A stretch of DNA of 52,618 nt. Origin: Scleroderma bovista. Its lineage: Eukaryota > Basidiomycota > Agaricomycetes > Boletales > Sclerodermataceae. The notes beneath the pieces are model-generated. The model worked only from the letters and a program-made list of their open reading frames with translations, had not been told where the DNA came from and made no database searches. The position numbers and the translations under genes were made by a program. The DNA lies in assembly GCA_037178675.1 (NCBI GenBank), contig JAYMGJ010000293.1:1-52618 (forward strand), given 5' to 3'. Shown one piece after another: positions 15,703 through 27,096 of the stretch (position 1 is its first letter; each line of letters starts with the position of its first letter).

Positions 15703-17169
15703 ATGACGACCCCGAGGGACGATCGTATGTACGGGAATGTCAAAACTCGTAGAAGCCCTCCAGGAGGGGTGTCGCAAAGTAGTGGTTTCTTTCAGCAGGG
15801 ACAGGGTGGGCGAACTGTGCTCCCTCCTCTTTCTTCAGCTTTTCCAACCTCCTCACGTTCTCCAGGTCTGTTTTTTTTTACATAGTGTTCATGCAATATG
15901 CTCAACCTGATGGCTCCTCGCGTATAGTGCCCGGCCATTATCCTAATCCGTATTCGCAGACCCGGCCATCCCCTGCGAAAGCCGAGCACAGTGCGTCGGC
16001 TTACCACCAGTGGCCCCCATCAACCTCCCGTGCGTAGCCCCGCACTTGTGTCTGACGATGACTGACGACCCTCGATGAAGCCGTTACTACCGCGCAACCG
16101 CATTCATCTACCATTTATGAGCAATGTGACTCAAGATACCAAGAGGCATGTGGATCATATCAGCAGCGCCCGTCACCCTCAATGTCCACCGCCCCCCATG
16201 GATCCCGTCAGCTTCCTCCCCTTAGCGTCCATTCGCCTATGGTGAGAGACGACCGGTCCCAGGGCGCCAATTATGGCTCTGTAGGACCACAGATACAATA
16301 TTGTGACATTCGGTCCCCCACCGCTACGTATCCTACGGAGTACACCCAATATCAACACCAAACGCCGTACTCTTACCCTCCAGTTCCCGATCCACGCAGT
16401 CATGCGTTCCCCCTGCCTCATCTCCCTCACCACTGTCATCAAATCTCTCTCGTCTATCCACAAGAGCGTGGGCTTCCGGCTTCAGTCGATCCACCTTACC
16501 CCCGGGGTCCAGTGACGGGCTTACCGCTCAGTCAAGAACCGGTATCAGTACTAACCACGCCAGAAGAACCCGTGATCAAAAAGAAGCGTAAGAGAGCTGA
16601 CGCTGCGCAATTGAAGGTGTTGAATGAAACATATGCGCGTACGGCATTTCCATCAACCGAGGAGCGTGCTGAATTGGCCAGGAAACTTGACATGTCGGCC
16701 CGGAGTGTTCAAATATGGTAGGACGAAGGCATGTTTTCTTTCGGTCTCACTTACCAATGGAAACAGGTTTCAAAATAAAAGACAGGCCGCGCGTCAGACG
16801 AGTCGCCAGGCCTCAAGTTCCACCAATAATGCGTCGCGGCATCAACCCTTTGCGATGACGTCGCAAGCGAATGACCTGACGCATGCATCGAGTCGCCAAG
16901 CCTCGGGTTCCACGCGGTATCAATCCTTTACTCCGACGTCGCAAGCGGATGACCCAACGCACACATCGAGTCGCCAACCCTCGGGGTCCACACGGTATCA
17001 ATCCTTTGCTCCGACGTCGCAGGCGAATGACCCGACGCACGCATTGTGCGGCGGTGGCACGAGCTCGGCCAGTGTCTCTCCGCAGCAGTACTTGCCCCAC
17101 TCGGATTCACGTCCGCCTGGTTCCCAAGACACTGGGCAGTCGAGACACTGGGATATCGATCGAAGATGA
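15703..17169 (+). CDS. Homeodomain transcription factor
   Basis: A probable nuclear DNA-binding regulator of 434 residues. The exons 15703-15865, 15928-16029, 16081-16717 and 16767-17169 all join in frame. Residues 1-250 are Pro/Ser/Tyr-rich and likely disordered. The homeodomain spans about 255-312, starting at KKKRKRADAAQLKVL and ending with helix 3 VQIWFQNKR, where the invariant Trp, Phe, Asn and Arg are present. An intron falls inside the Trp codon. It is a typical 60-residue domain, with no three-residue TALE insertion, and most resembles the single-homeodomain fungal regulators of the Pho2/Grf10/Pah1 kind. It does not resemble the mating-type HD1/HD2 proteins, and no partner gene lies next to it. 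After the homeodomain the protein carries imperfect 26-residue repeats rich in Ser, Thr and Gln. The exact role is unknown. Confidence 0.9.
16801..17046 (+). repeat. In-frame 78-bp coding minisatellite
   Basis: Units begin AGTCGCCA at 16801, 16891 and 16969. The first unit is 90 bp and the next two are 78 bp. They encode variants of SRQ-[AP]-SGSTRYQSF-x-PTSQA, each ending DPTH. All indels are multiples of three. Confidence 0.85.
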
Positions 17170-18085
17170 TCCTCGATCGTATTGGCTTGTGAATGTGAAT
17201 TCATAGATTCGTGATTTCTTTGGCTCGGCATATATTTGCTAGGACAGTAATCCTTCATTTTATTTTTTCTAAGTTACATGTGCACCCTTAATATTGTAAA
17301 TACCCCCCCGTCTATTTGAGTCCCACGTACCTTCATGTTTCCTCTTCGGTGTATGCACAGAGTAGTCCGCGTAATGAACCCCTGTTCTTCATAGGGTTGA
17401 ACCCAGAATGTTGTTCTATTACACCCGTCATTCCTGTTTGTGGAGCTGTGAACGCTGTGGTGCTACGAGTCACTCAATCTTGCAGCCGATTGATAACATC
17501 ACAGATTGTGAGGGCGTGTACGTACATAGGGCGATAAGATACACGAGGCTGAACATTCAGAGTTTATTTGCCTGGTGCTCCCTATCTGAGAGGTTGGTGG
17601 AGGGCGAACATGGCTACAATGTAATGAGTTGGATGACAGACAGCTTAGGCGGGGTCATTTCACGTCGGACTCAGGTGGAAAGACCTTTGCGCGTTGACAT
17701 GGCTACAGCTGCTTCGGCATTCCAACAGATGGCAACAGCTTCGTCGAGTACCTCTTCCAAGATTAAAAGTAAGCCCTGACCCGAGCAGCACTTAATCAAG
17801 TCGACCGAGCAAGTTAAGTTTAAGTAGCTTGAACTCTTCTATGAAAATATAAAATTAAGTTTGTGGCGTCCTGCAGTCTCATATCTCGGCAGCATTGCCA
17901 GTAAGAAGGCCCCTACCCAGTAATGCCTCACAGATCCGACCATCGAGGGAGTCAAACTAAACCAAGCGGTCCCTAGGTCTCGACAAAAAAGATATCCGTC
18001 GCGATGGGTTCGCACTTGGACGAACTCGAGGAGACAAATTCTTTCTTTAAGATCCACTCCGGACGGAAGCAAATTACTTTGTTGT
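17170..18085. other. Intergenic, nothing recognised
   Basis: Open frames at 17316-17537 and 17408-17779 have no domain and no splice support. The last 100 bases lead to the TA target site of the transposon. Confidence 0.4.
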
Positions 18086-18087
18086 TA

Positions 18088-20677
18088 CAGTTGACTACAT
18101 CATAACGCATATCAACGGGACCACGAAATTTATATGCATTAGGTCGTTTATGCAGACAGGCATATGTCACGTATGTGTGACAATTATGTGACAATAGTAA
18201 CTATATGTGACAGAGTATTGACAACGAAGTACAAAATGTACCATATCTTATATTACTGCTTGAAAAACATGTCAAGGGTAGTCTGTTTGGCAGTGAGAAA
18301 CTCCTCTCGTTGTAGGAGTACTCTATATTTGATAAGATCATGAGAGAGATTGACCGAAAATTGAGGATCACCTCCGTAGTGCATACAACCGGCTTCGAGC
18401 TGTCTGCACAGCTGGATAAGTTCACCGCGTGGCAGTGCCGCGGTAGCGCTGGCATCGTCTTCGTCGTCTTCGTCGTCCTCGTCGACGTCAATAATCTCAC
18501 CATTTGCAATGGCCATCTCTCGGCGCACTTCATCAGCAATCACCTTCACTCCCCCATCCAAGATTGATTCAGGAAGATCTCTCTCCTCTGGTGGCTCGAT
18601 GATTTCGTCAACAGACGAAAGTTTTCCATGAATGCGGTTTCGTTCCCTTAAGTGATGGACAGACTCCATCACCTCTAACTCGGCTGACAAGAGTTGCGTG
18701 GGTTTTTGAGTAGGCTCAGAGTCGGAGGTGGTGGTGCGCTGTGCGGGAATACGAATTTTGATGCCAGTGCGAGACGAAGCGGCTGTGTAGAGAGTGGACA
18801 CTGTATCAAGTGCAACATTGTCGTCCTCAGACTCCATAACCACCTTGAGAACAGGTTGCCAGTCTGAGTTAACATAACGGTCACCAAGATGATCCTGCAA
18901 GCTACTTTCTGCTGTCGGAAGTGACATCGTCCCAGCGGCATATTGGCGTACGAAATCCCATGCAATGGGGTCAATGTGAGCGGGATAAATTGATGGTTCG
19001 GAGTTGTCACTGTGCAGCCACATGGTCAGATAAGTTAGCCACTGGAATGTTATAGAATTTGTTCTATACGCACGGTTGAATCTTGCTGTGATCCCAACAA
19101 TGTTTAATTGTTTCAGCTGATACCAAGTCCCAAGCTTTCTTCGCCATTGTCATTGCCTCGAGTAGGTTAATTTTGTAAATCTCATGTTCTCCAGCTGCAT
19201 CCAAATCAATTGCGCGGGAACAGAAGTTGCGGCGGTACAAAGCCTTGAAACAGCGGATGATGCCAGCATCACAAGGCTGTACAAACGATGTCATGTTTGG
19301 CTCGAAAAACTCAAGGGAAATATTAGAAGGCTCATAAGCCACCTTGTGACCACTGAAGTTATCAATGGAAAGACATATTTTTCGTCGTTCATGCTTCATG
19401 CGGAGATCTAGCTTCTTTAGCCACCTGTGTTAACCAATTAATTTTGATTTGCATTTGAGGGAAATACGAAAACATACTCTTCAAATATGGATGATGTCAT
19501 CCATGCCTTCTTATTGTTGCGATAATAAAAGCCACACTGGTCTGGTGTGTACTTTTTGAAGCATCGTGGTTTTGAGGACTTACCAATGAAAATTGGCTCA
19601 AGTTTTTCAGTCCCATCAGCATTGCAAGCAAGCCCAACAGTGATACGGAATTTTTCTTTCTTTTTTCCACTCAACTGGCGCGTTGCCAAACCACGATCTG
19701 GTGGTGCGCTGAGAATTTGTATGGTTAGATTATGAAATCACATTAAGTCAGGCTGCTTACTAAGGAAAGAGAGCTGTCTCGTCGAAATTGAAGCGATCTC
19801 GTGGTGCAAACCCTGCCATAATTTTCTGGCATCGTTGCCGTTCCACCTCAACAGCTGCAAGGTCCACTGACCCTGCTTCCCCATGCCGCCGATGCTCCCG
19901 AATTTTGTATGTCTTGCAAAACGAATGCAACCACCCCTCTCCTGTAAGCCTTTCCTTTTCTGGAACATCAAACTCATCCTCAAATCTTGCACGTTTCTCT
20001 CGTAACATTGGACCTGTAACAGTTTCTCCTTTGCTTTCCATGTGCAGATGCCATAAATAAACTGCCCGTTCGATATCTGGCCTTGTGACGATGCGTGGTC
20101 GTTTCGATGACAATGCAGTTGGATTCTCGTTAACACGCGCTTCCATTTTTGGACGGTCTCGTAATTTGCGCGACAGGGTGGACTGGTCAAAAATGAGAGC
20201 TCCAGTCACGAGAGTGCTGAAGTGCCGAACAATATCAGCTTGAGTGCAATCAGGATGTGAGTCAGCATAAGAATAAACAGTCATCCAGTCAGAGAGAGTA
20301 AGGTTTGGACGAGACAAAGTCTTTGGGAGTTGTGCTGATGTGCGAGGCAGATTGGTGCCAACCCCTATCTTCCGCCGTTTCGCGGATACGGTCTTAGGGG
20401 GGTCACGAGGCTTCCTTTTCAAGATTTCCGGCATGGTTGAGCGAGGTTGTGAAATTGAAACACTTCACACCTCCTACATTGTACTTTTATACTACAAAAA
20501 AACAATGGGCTTGCTATTCTGACTAACTCACAATGCATAAAGTGCATGACAATGGCTTGCACTTGCATTATGCATACGCGAGCCTTTGTTGAGGGGGTCC
20601 CGACTTGGGCCGAGCAAAATCCCTTGCATTACCCATTTTATGCATGCTGACCTAATGCATTTCGATGTAGTCAACTG
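18088..20677 (-). mobile_element. Complete pogo-like DNA transposon
   Basis: A 2590-bp element flanked on both sides by TA (18086-18087 and 20678-20679), the target duplication of the Tc1/mariner/pogo superfamily. The ends are inverted repeats: left CAGTTGACTACATC then ATAACGCAT, right (read inward) CAGTTGACTACATC then GAAATGCAT. That is 14 perfect bases within a 23-base match. An 11-base subterminal motif TGCATTAGGTC occurs near both ends in inverted orientation (about 18133 and 20650). The element encloses a single intact transposase gene. Terminal CAGT is common in pogo/Fot1-type elements. Intact ends and coding sequence suggest recent arrival and possible activity. Confidence 0.93.
18253..20434 (-). 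CDS. Pogo-type transposase (CENP-B HTH + DDE)
   Basis: A transposase of 670 residues that would bind the element ends and cut and join DNA in the nucleus. Exons 20434-19761, 19708-19478, 19424-19074 and 19009-18253 join in frame with no stop. The N-terminus is basic (ILKRKPRDPP, SAKRRKIG). A CENP-B/Tc5-type helix-turn-helix region spans about 45-170 and includes a W-L-x-x-F-x-K motif near GWLHSFCKTY. The DDE_1 catalytic core has Asp218 (FNFDETALF), Asp323 (LSIDNFSGHK) and Asp354 (QPCDAGII). With 30 residues between the second and third Asp, the triad is DD30D, typical of pogo. The tail has a very acidic run (VDEDDEDDEDD) and ends QTTLDMFFKQ, a PCNA-binding (PIP-box) match. All catalytic residues are present, so the protein could be active. 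Confidence 0.93.
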
Positions 20678-20679
20678 TA

Positions 20680-21950
20680 GTTGGAAATTGGAATCCTGGC
20701 CCGGACGGGCCTGAAATTCACAGCCTATCAGGAAACCGTTTCTTACCTTTGCGGAGGAACTTCGTTAAGACCGCGATCATATCAACAAAATATGAAACTG
20801 TCTGGTCACAATTGAAGAGCAATTGGGACAAGAACGGAAATGCCTTAAAGATACGACCTCAGGCAGACTTACTAGTCGTTTTTTTAGTCTGCATCCGTGG
20901 GTGCCGAATAGAACTGTGAACATGATACGCAAGTACTAAATATTTTTGTACTTACTGACACTTCAGTAGTTACTTTATGCACTTCTGCTTTGTGACAGGG
21001 TTGCGGTTACATAATGTGGTCAAATTTAGCGTTTTTGTACATGGCCCATCAATGATCATGATGGCAATCTATTTCCGGCTAGAGATACCCTCGACAGCGG
21101 AAATATCGCCACTCGGGGAAGTGCTGGCTGTATAGCTAGACTGGCTGGCGCTGGTGCCAGCCTTGCTTGATCAATGCACAAAGGGGCATGTTAGGGACTT
21201 GAGATATAAAGCATAGAACAACCAGCTAGAAATAATGAACGAGACGACTTTGAGGGAGTGGAGACCCGCGGGTTGGGACACGGCGGGGCCGCGAAAAAAT
21301 AAGTGTGCACAGATATTGTGCCATATGTAGTATGCCAGCGCATACATATGTTGGCATCGTGTGCTGGCAAAGTTGTATGTTCCACAAAGACGGCTGGGGC
21401 CTGTGAATACCCACTGCGGCCCATCTAAACCTGCACGGTGAGCCTGTGTACTGCGTATTTATCGATGTTATGGGTTTCAAAGTACACATTTACCATGGCA
21501 GATCTGGGGTAAACCAACTCATCGAATGTACTATGGCGTCCAGACCACCGCAATCTTCCAAATTTCATAGGGCACTATTTCCCACCGTGTGAGGACCCCG
21601 ACCAATATCACCTTTATTGCGCTTATAATTTCTATGCTGATGAAGGTACCTTGTTGAAGCCTTGGTGCAATATTGAAACCGATCCCAAGCATCCGAGAGC
21701 ATCCGAGGTCTCCTTTTCTGTAAGTATGTAGTACTGGGGTCGCCCTATCACTTAAAGCTTGAAGCTTGAAGCTTGAAGTCCGGACCATTACTTACCACCA
21801 TATTGTCCCCAATCTAAGCAATGGCTTTGCGGCACAATTTGCCAGAACTAGTACCAGGGAGATTAGCACTCCGGGGGTTGATTGGAAATATATAGGTTAT
21901 GAATAGATTAGCCAGGGTCTAGAATATGCAAACTGGGTGAACATCATAAT
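20680..21950. other. Intergenic, nothing recognised
   Basis: No coding signal that I trust. A small triplicated heptamer (GCTTGAA, three in a row) lies near 21755-21777. Minus-strand frames at 21191-21489 and 21531-21788 lack domains and splice support. Confidence 0.4.
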
Positions 21951-24900
21951 TTACTTCTTCAATAATTGCAACTGGACATATTCATAATAATCTCCACCCA
22001 ATGCAAGCAGTTCGTCATGGGTGCCAGCTTCGCTAACACGGCCTTCCTTGATGAAGTAACTAGGGGAGCGAGTCAGTCTTGGTGCAAGGAACACGACAAT
22101 GATAGCACTTGCATGCAATCAGCATTTTGAATGGTGGATAGGCGGTGAGCAATGGCGATTGTCGTCCGGCCCTTTGCGGCCTTGTCAAGCGCATCTTGCA
22201 CAATTTTCTCTGAATTTGAATCCAACGCAGAAGTTGCTTCGTCCAAGAGGAGAACCTTAGGTCTACGAAGAAGGGCACGCGCAATGGCAATCCGTTCTGT
22301 GGGTATCAAGCCATCAGTCAGTGATGTTAGAGATGTGGTTTGTCACTCACGCTTCTGCCCGCCGGACAACTGTGATCCCTTGCCGCCAACTTGAGTTTCG
22401 AAGCCACTAGAGATTCGTTCAGAACATATCAAGTTCAAGTTCAAGATCAACCTTACTCTGGCAATGACAGGATAAATTCGAGAATATTGGCATCCCGGCA
22501 TGCTGCTTCGATCTCCTCCTGAGTGACTTCCGATATTGGCTTGGTTGCACCAAGTAGAACGTTGAAACGAATGGTGCCAGAGTAAAGAGTCTGAAATTTC
22601 GAAGATTAGCAACGCGCGACCCGTGATTACACTCAGTATGACACACAGGTTCCTGAGAGACAAGCGCAATTTGTTTTCTATACTCTTGAACGTTGTATTC
22701 GTTGATAGGCTCGCCATCAAGTAAAACTTGGCCGATAAGGGGGTCATAGAAACGCTCGATGAGCTGAATGCTATAAAACTGTCAGCATTGAACTGTGTCC
22801 CAGTGCACCTAAATAGACTTACACGGTACTCTTCCCACAACCACTGGCACCGACGAGAGCAACATAGGTGCCGGGTTCAATCGTAAGATTTAGTCCACGG
22901 AGGACGCGAACAGTGGGTCTCGTAGGATAGCGGAAATGAACATCTCTCAAACAAATTTGGCCTTGGACATTTCTTTGAGCAAAGGTCTTCATATCAGTAG
23001 AATCCACCTCGATTTCCGGGACAGTGTCAAGTAGTTTTATGATAGAGGCAGCTGCACCACGAGCTGCCGATATATCGGGAACAGCTTGGAACACTCCGCC
23101 AGCTTGTATCGCTGCGAAAGTCGTAGCCTAGAATGAATACAGTCAAGGTCATTCAATCATTGGCTGCACAACATACGAACCATGAGAGTAGTAAAAAAGG
23201 CCGTACTGGATATTTCAAACCTAGAGACGAGCGTACATCCGTACCAGAAGATGAGAGCGATCACCCAGAAAGACGAGGACTGAGAAAAGGCAAAAATCAA
23301 GTTTGACCAGAGGGATATCCTGTTTGATCTTCTAAGAGGCTCATCCAAACTGCTAGAATATAGCCTGAGACAGTCTGCCTCGCGAGTAAGCGAGGAAACA
23401 GTACGGATGGCGCCAGCGGCCTCGCATGCTAGCTTGGCAGAATCTGCATGAGCTGACCTGTTTTGTTGGTCTTTCAAGACAACGACACGCTTCGAAACAT
23501 CAGAACAATATTATACTTGGCAACACACATCGACTCACAAGTTGGATGTAACCTGCTGAAATGACAAGAGGGATACAGGCTGTACAGCAGAAGCAGTAAG
23601 TATCACGCGACATATTTATCATGGGGGGGACGAACCGATTCCAACAAGGGCAGGTTTCCAAGCATGGACCAAACCGATCACTGCACCACCAATCAATGTT
23701 GACACGGCTCGGATAATACTGTCTGCGGAATCAGGATCGGAGAAACTATAAATCAAAGGGAATTCGCACGCTCCAAGGGTGACTCCAGCCATGCCATTAA
23801 CCTTCTGCGGATTGTCATTCACTTCCGCTGTAAGAACACCCGTCTGATGTGCTCTTAGTAAAGTTATATTGGGATGAGGAGGACTTACATTATTCTCTTC
23901 TCTGTCAAAGAATTGAACTGGTCCAACGCGAGTGGGTCAGTGAATGGCTCACGATAAAAAGAAACCCACTGTCTTGTCTCAAAACTGTGCGGAAGCTAAG
24001 GATGCGCAACTTCGCTGTCAACTCGCCAGCAGCGAGAGTGAAACAATAGGTTAGGATGAGAGAGGTGATTGCGGCAACGATCGCTATGGTGAAGAACCTA
24101 GTGATAGCTATATTCAGCACACATACAACGTCTGGCCAAACTGCACGATACTTGCCACAAAGCGTTCATGTCACCGTCGTGGCGTCTTACAGCGGGGTCA
24201 GGTTCAGAAAACGCGGCTATTGCATTGCCTTGGACACATTGAATGTATATCGGCAGAGGGACAGCATTCAAACCCACCATAGATGATACTGAATACTGGA
24301 AAGACCATACCAGCAACTTGAATAGGTTCAGTAACTGAACTGTAGTATTGCCCCAGGAACTTACCTATCGAACAAAGCACACCAATTGCATATATGGGAT
24401 ACCATGGGCGGGCAAGACCGCCAATCCGCCTAAAGAGATGGAACAGGCTATAACCCCCTTCGTTAATTTCGTTACTCTTCCTCTCAGCGGCCTTTTCGCG
24501 GGCCAAGCCTGAAGTTGACGAACTGCGGGTATCTCGACGTTCAAGAAGAGTTTCTTTCGCATCAATCTTTTCTCTATCACTACTGCTAACAGCCGCTATG
24601 TCGTTATCGCGGTTGTCATCTAGAGTTTCTGTGGCTTGAGTTTCTGCACCTTCACGGAGTTTCTGGGCTTGGACGAGTCGTGCGTATGGACCTTCATTAG
24701 CGAGTAGCTCCTGATGTGTTCCTTGCTCCAAAACAATACCCTCTCCCATCACAAAGATCTGATCTGCATCCTTGATCGTAGAAAGTCGATGAGCAATCGA
24801 GATGGTCGTGCGCCCAGCGGATGCCTTGTCGAGAGCATCCTGTACGATACCCTCAGACTGCGTGTCGAGGGCACTGGTCGCCTCGTCCAAGAGCAAGATT

Positions 24901-27096
24901 CGAGGATCCGATACGATTGCACGTGCAATGGCTACGCGCTGTTTCTGGCCACCAGATAGAAGGAACCCGCGTTCGCCGACCATGGTATCATAGCCTTGAG
25001 GTAGCTTGACAATGAATCCGTCCGCATTAGATTTAATACACGCCTCTTTAATTAGCTTGAATTTTTCCTCGTCAGATGCATGCTCATAAGGGGAGCCAGT
25101 GAGACCATGAGCGACATTTTCTTTGATGGTGGTGGAGAAAAGTATTGGTTCCTGAGATACGAGGCCAATCTGAGAGCGGAGCCATTTTAAATTAAGCTCA
25201 GGCAGAACAACGCCATCGAGCTTGACGGAACCACTGAGAGGATCGTAGAAACGTTCCACAAGGGAGACAATGGTCGACTTTCCAGATCCAGAAGCACCGA
25301 CGAGCGCTGCGGTTTTTCCGGCCTCAAAAGTAAGACTGACTCCTTTGAGTATGGGAACATCTGGTCTGGCGGGGTAGCTGAATTGTACGTCCTCCAAAGT
25401 GATCCGACCGAAGACGTTCTCTGGCTTGAGTCCTTCAGGGCTGGCGGAATCAATGTCAGGCACGCGCTCTATGGTAGCAAACAGTTTCACAGCCGCGCCA
25501 CGGCCATTAGTGATAGCTGTTGGTCCGTCAGAAACTAGCCTGGTGAGACCTACAACGAACTCACCTTGTAATTCCGGTCCCAACATAGTCAGGCTAAAAG
25601 AACCGATGAGAACAGCCATGAAAGCGTTTACAACCTGACCAGCATCCGCTACATGTGCAAGGTGAGCGATAGTCGCAAGGGGGCAGTATATCGCAGTGCT
25701 TACCATGGCCTTCGTTGATGAGTGTGGTACCGAAATTAAATGCTACAAAAAGTTTCAAAAAAAGGTCAGGAACATGTAGCTCAACTCGTACCGAGTGCAT
25801 AGGAAGCGTAGATCACGAAGTAAAAGACTCCAAAACTGCATCCATTCACGATTGCCACTTTCCCATTCACGAGACGGATCGTGTTCATTTTCTCGTCAAA
25901 AAGAGTTCCGAGGACCATCCGCGAACCAAAGGCCTGCGCCGTCCGGACAGTGGAGATAACCTCTTCGGCAAGCGTGCCACTCTCGGCTACATGCTGGAGG
26001 GATTGCCTGCGTTTAGTTAAGTTGGGAAGGGAACGAAAATAACGACAAATAAGGATCCCACTTTGTATACTTCGAAACAAACTTGTTCATCAAAGCCCCA
26101 GTTGTAATCAAACACGGAAGGATAGAGGACATCGCGAGAGCAAGTTGCCAACATCGCACGTAAGCAATGGCGAAACCAATGAAAAAACCACTACTGGAGG
26201 AGACAATGATGGCGACTTTCTCCGAAATCGCCTGCTGGACAAGGTCTATCTTGTTTGAGTGCAAATCAAATCTCACAAACAATTGTAGCTCACGGGTGTC
26301 TGATTGGATACGTGTTGTGACTTCGCCTGCTCCGACTTTGTCAAAATACGCAATATCTTGCCGAAGGATAGCCTGAAGGTACATTTCTCGGATGCGCTTC
26401 GCGTTGACCTCCCCCGTGTATACCCACACACACATGTAGACATAAGTACAGACGAACATGGCGAGACCTGGCAAAAACATGAGATAATATATTTTGCGAC
26501 CAACAAACAAGATTACCAATATAAGTGAGATAAGACGCGTCCAAGGCGACGCTTCTGCGGAACTGGTCTACTGCTGAATCGAGATTCTGCTGAGCAACCA
26601 AAATCGCAGTAGCGTTTCCAGACTGTTGTGCATTGTCAAAAACCAATCCAGCAGTACCGAACGTGATAAAATCTTGGATCAACCTTGAGAATATCAAAGT
26701 CATGAGTGGCTACGGGTAAATCAGTGATTAAGCAGGAACGAACATAAATGCAATGGAAGTACCAGTCCAGCACCTCCTCCTATAGCGCAGAGAATTCCGA
26801 GGGCATCTAGTGACAGCTCAAACGGAGTCGAATACCTTGCACATGTCAGCAGGCCCTCAAGTCAGATGACAAGAATATGGGACTCACCGGAACAACTCAG
26901 TAAAGCCAACAGGATGGGCAGAGTCGACTGCTGGCATGGCATCGACTTGAGCATGACTAGGCTTTTCCGGGTCGTGTTCTTCGTTGTGCTTGTGGAAGAC
27001 ACCCGTAAACCTATGTAGAGCAGACTGGACAGAGTTAACTCTGTCTTCAGTGGATGTTACTTTCTCCCCGAGAACGGGGGAGTCTTTTTCTACCAT
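21951..27096 (-). CDS. ABCB-type full ABC transporter (MDR/Ste6-like)
   Basis: A membrane exporter with the layout TMD1-NBD1-TMD2-NBD2, driven by ATP hydrolysis. It starts at [10 protein letters not shown] (27096) and ends LQLLKK (stop 21951), with many introns of about 50-70 bases. Roughly 70 cytosolic residues lead into TMD1 (about 26.85-25.7 kb). NBD1 has Walker [10 protein letters not shown] (about 25.29 kb), Q-loop [10 protein letters not shown], signature [14 protein letters not shown], Walker [13 protein letters not shown] and H-loop SIAHRLST. A charged linker follows (about 24.6-24.45 kb), then TMD2 and NBD2 with [10 protein letters not shown] (about 22.83 kb), a signature [14 protein letters not shown] split by an intron, and [12 protein letters not shown]. 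All catalytic motifs are intact in both halves. It resembles fungal Pmd1/Mdr1 drug exporters and Ste6-like peptide exporters. The substrate cannot be told. The last intron is of GC-AG type. Confidence 0.92.

Noticed and set aside
15703..17169. Homeodomain gene as part of a mating-type A locus
   Set aside because: There is a single homeodomain gene with no divergent HD1/HD2 partner and no MIP-like flanking gene in view, so mating-type identity is not supported.
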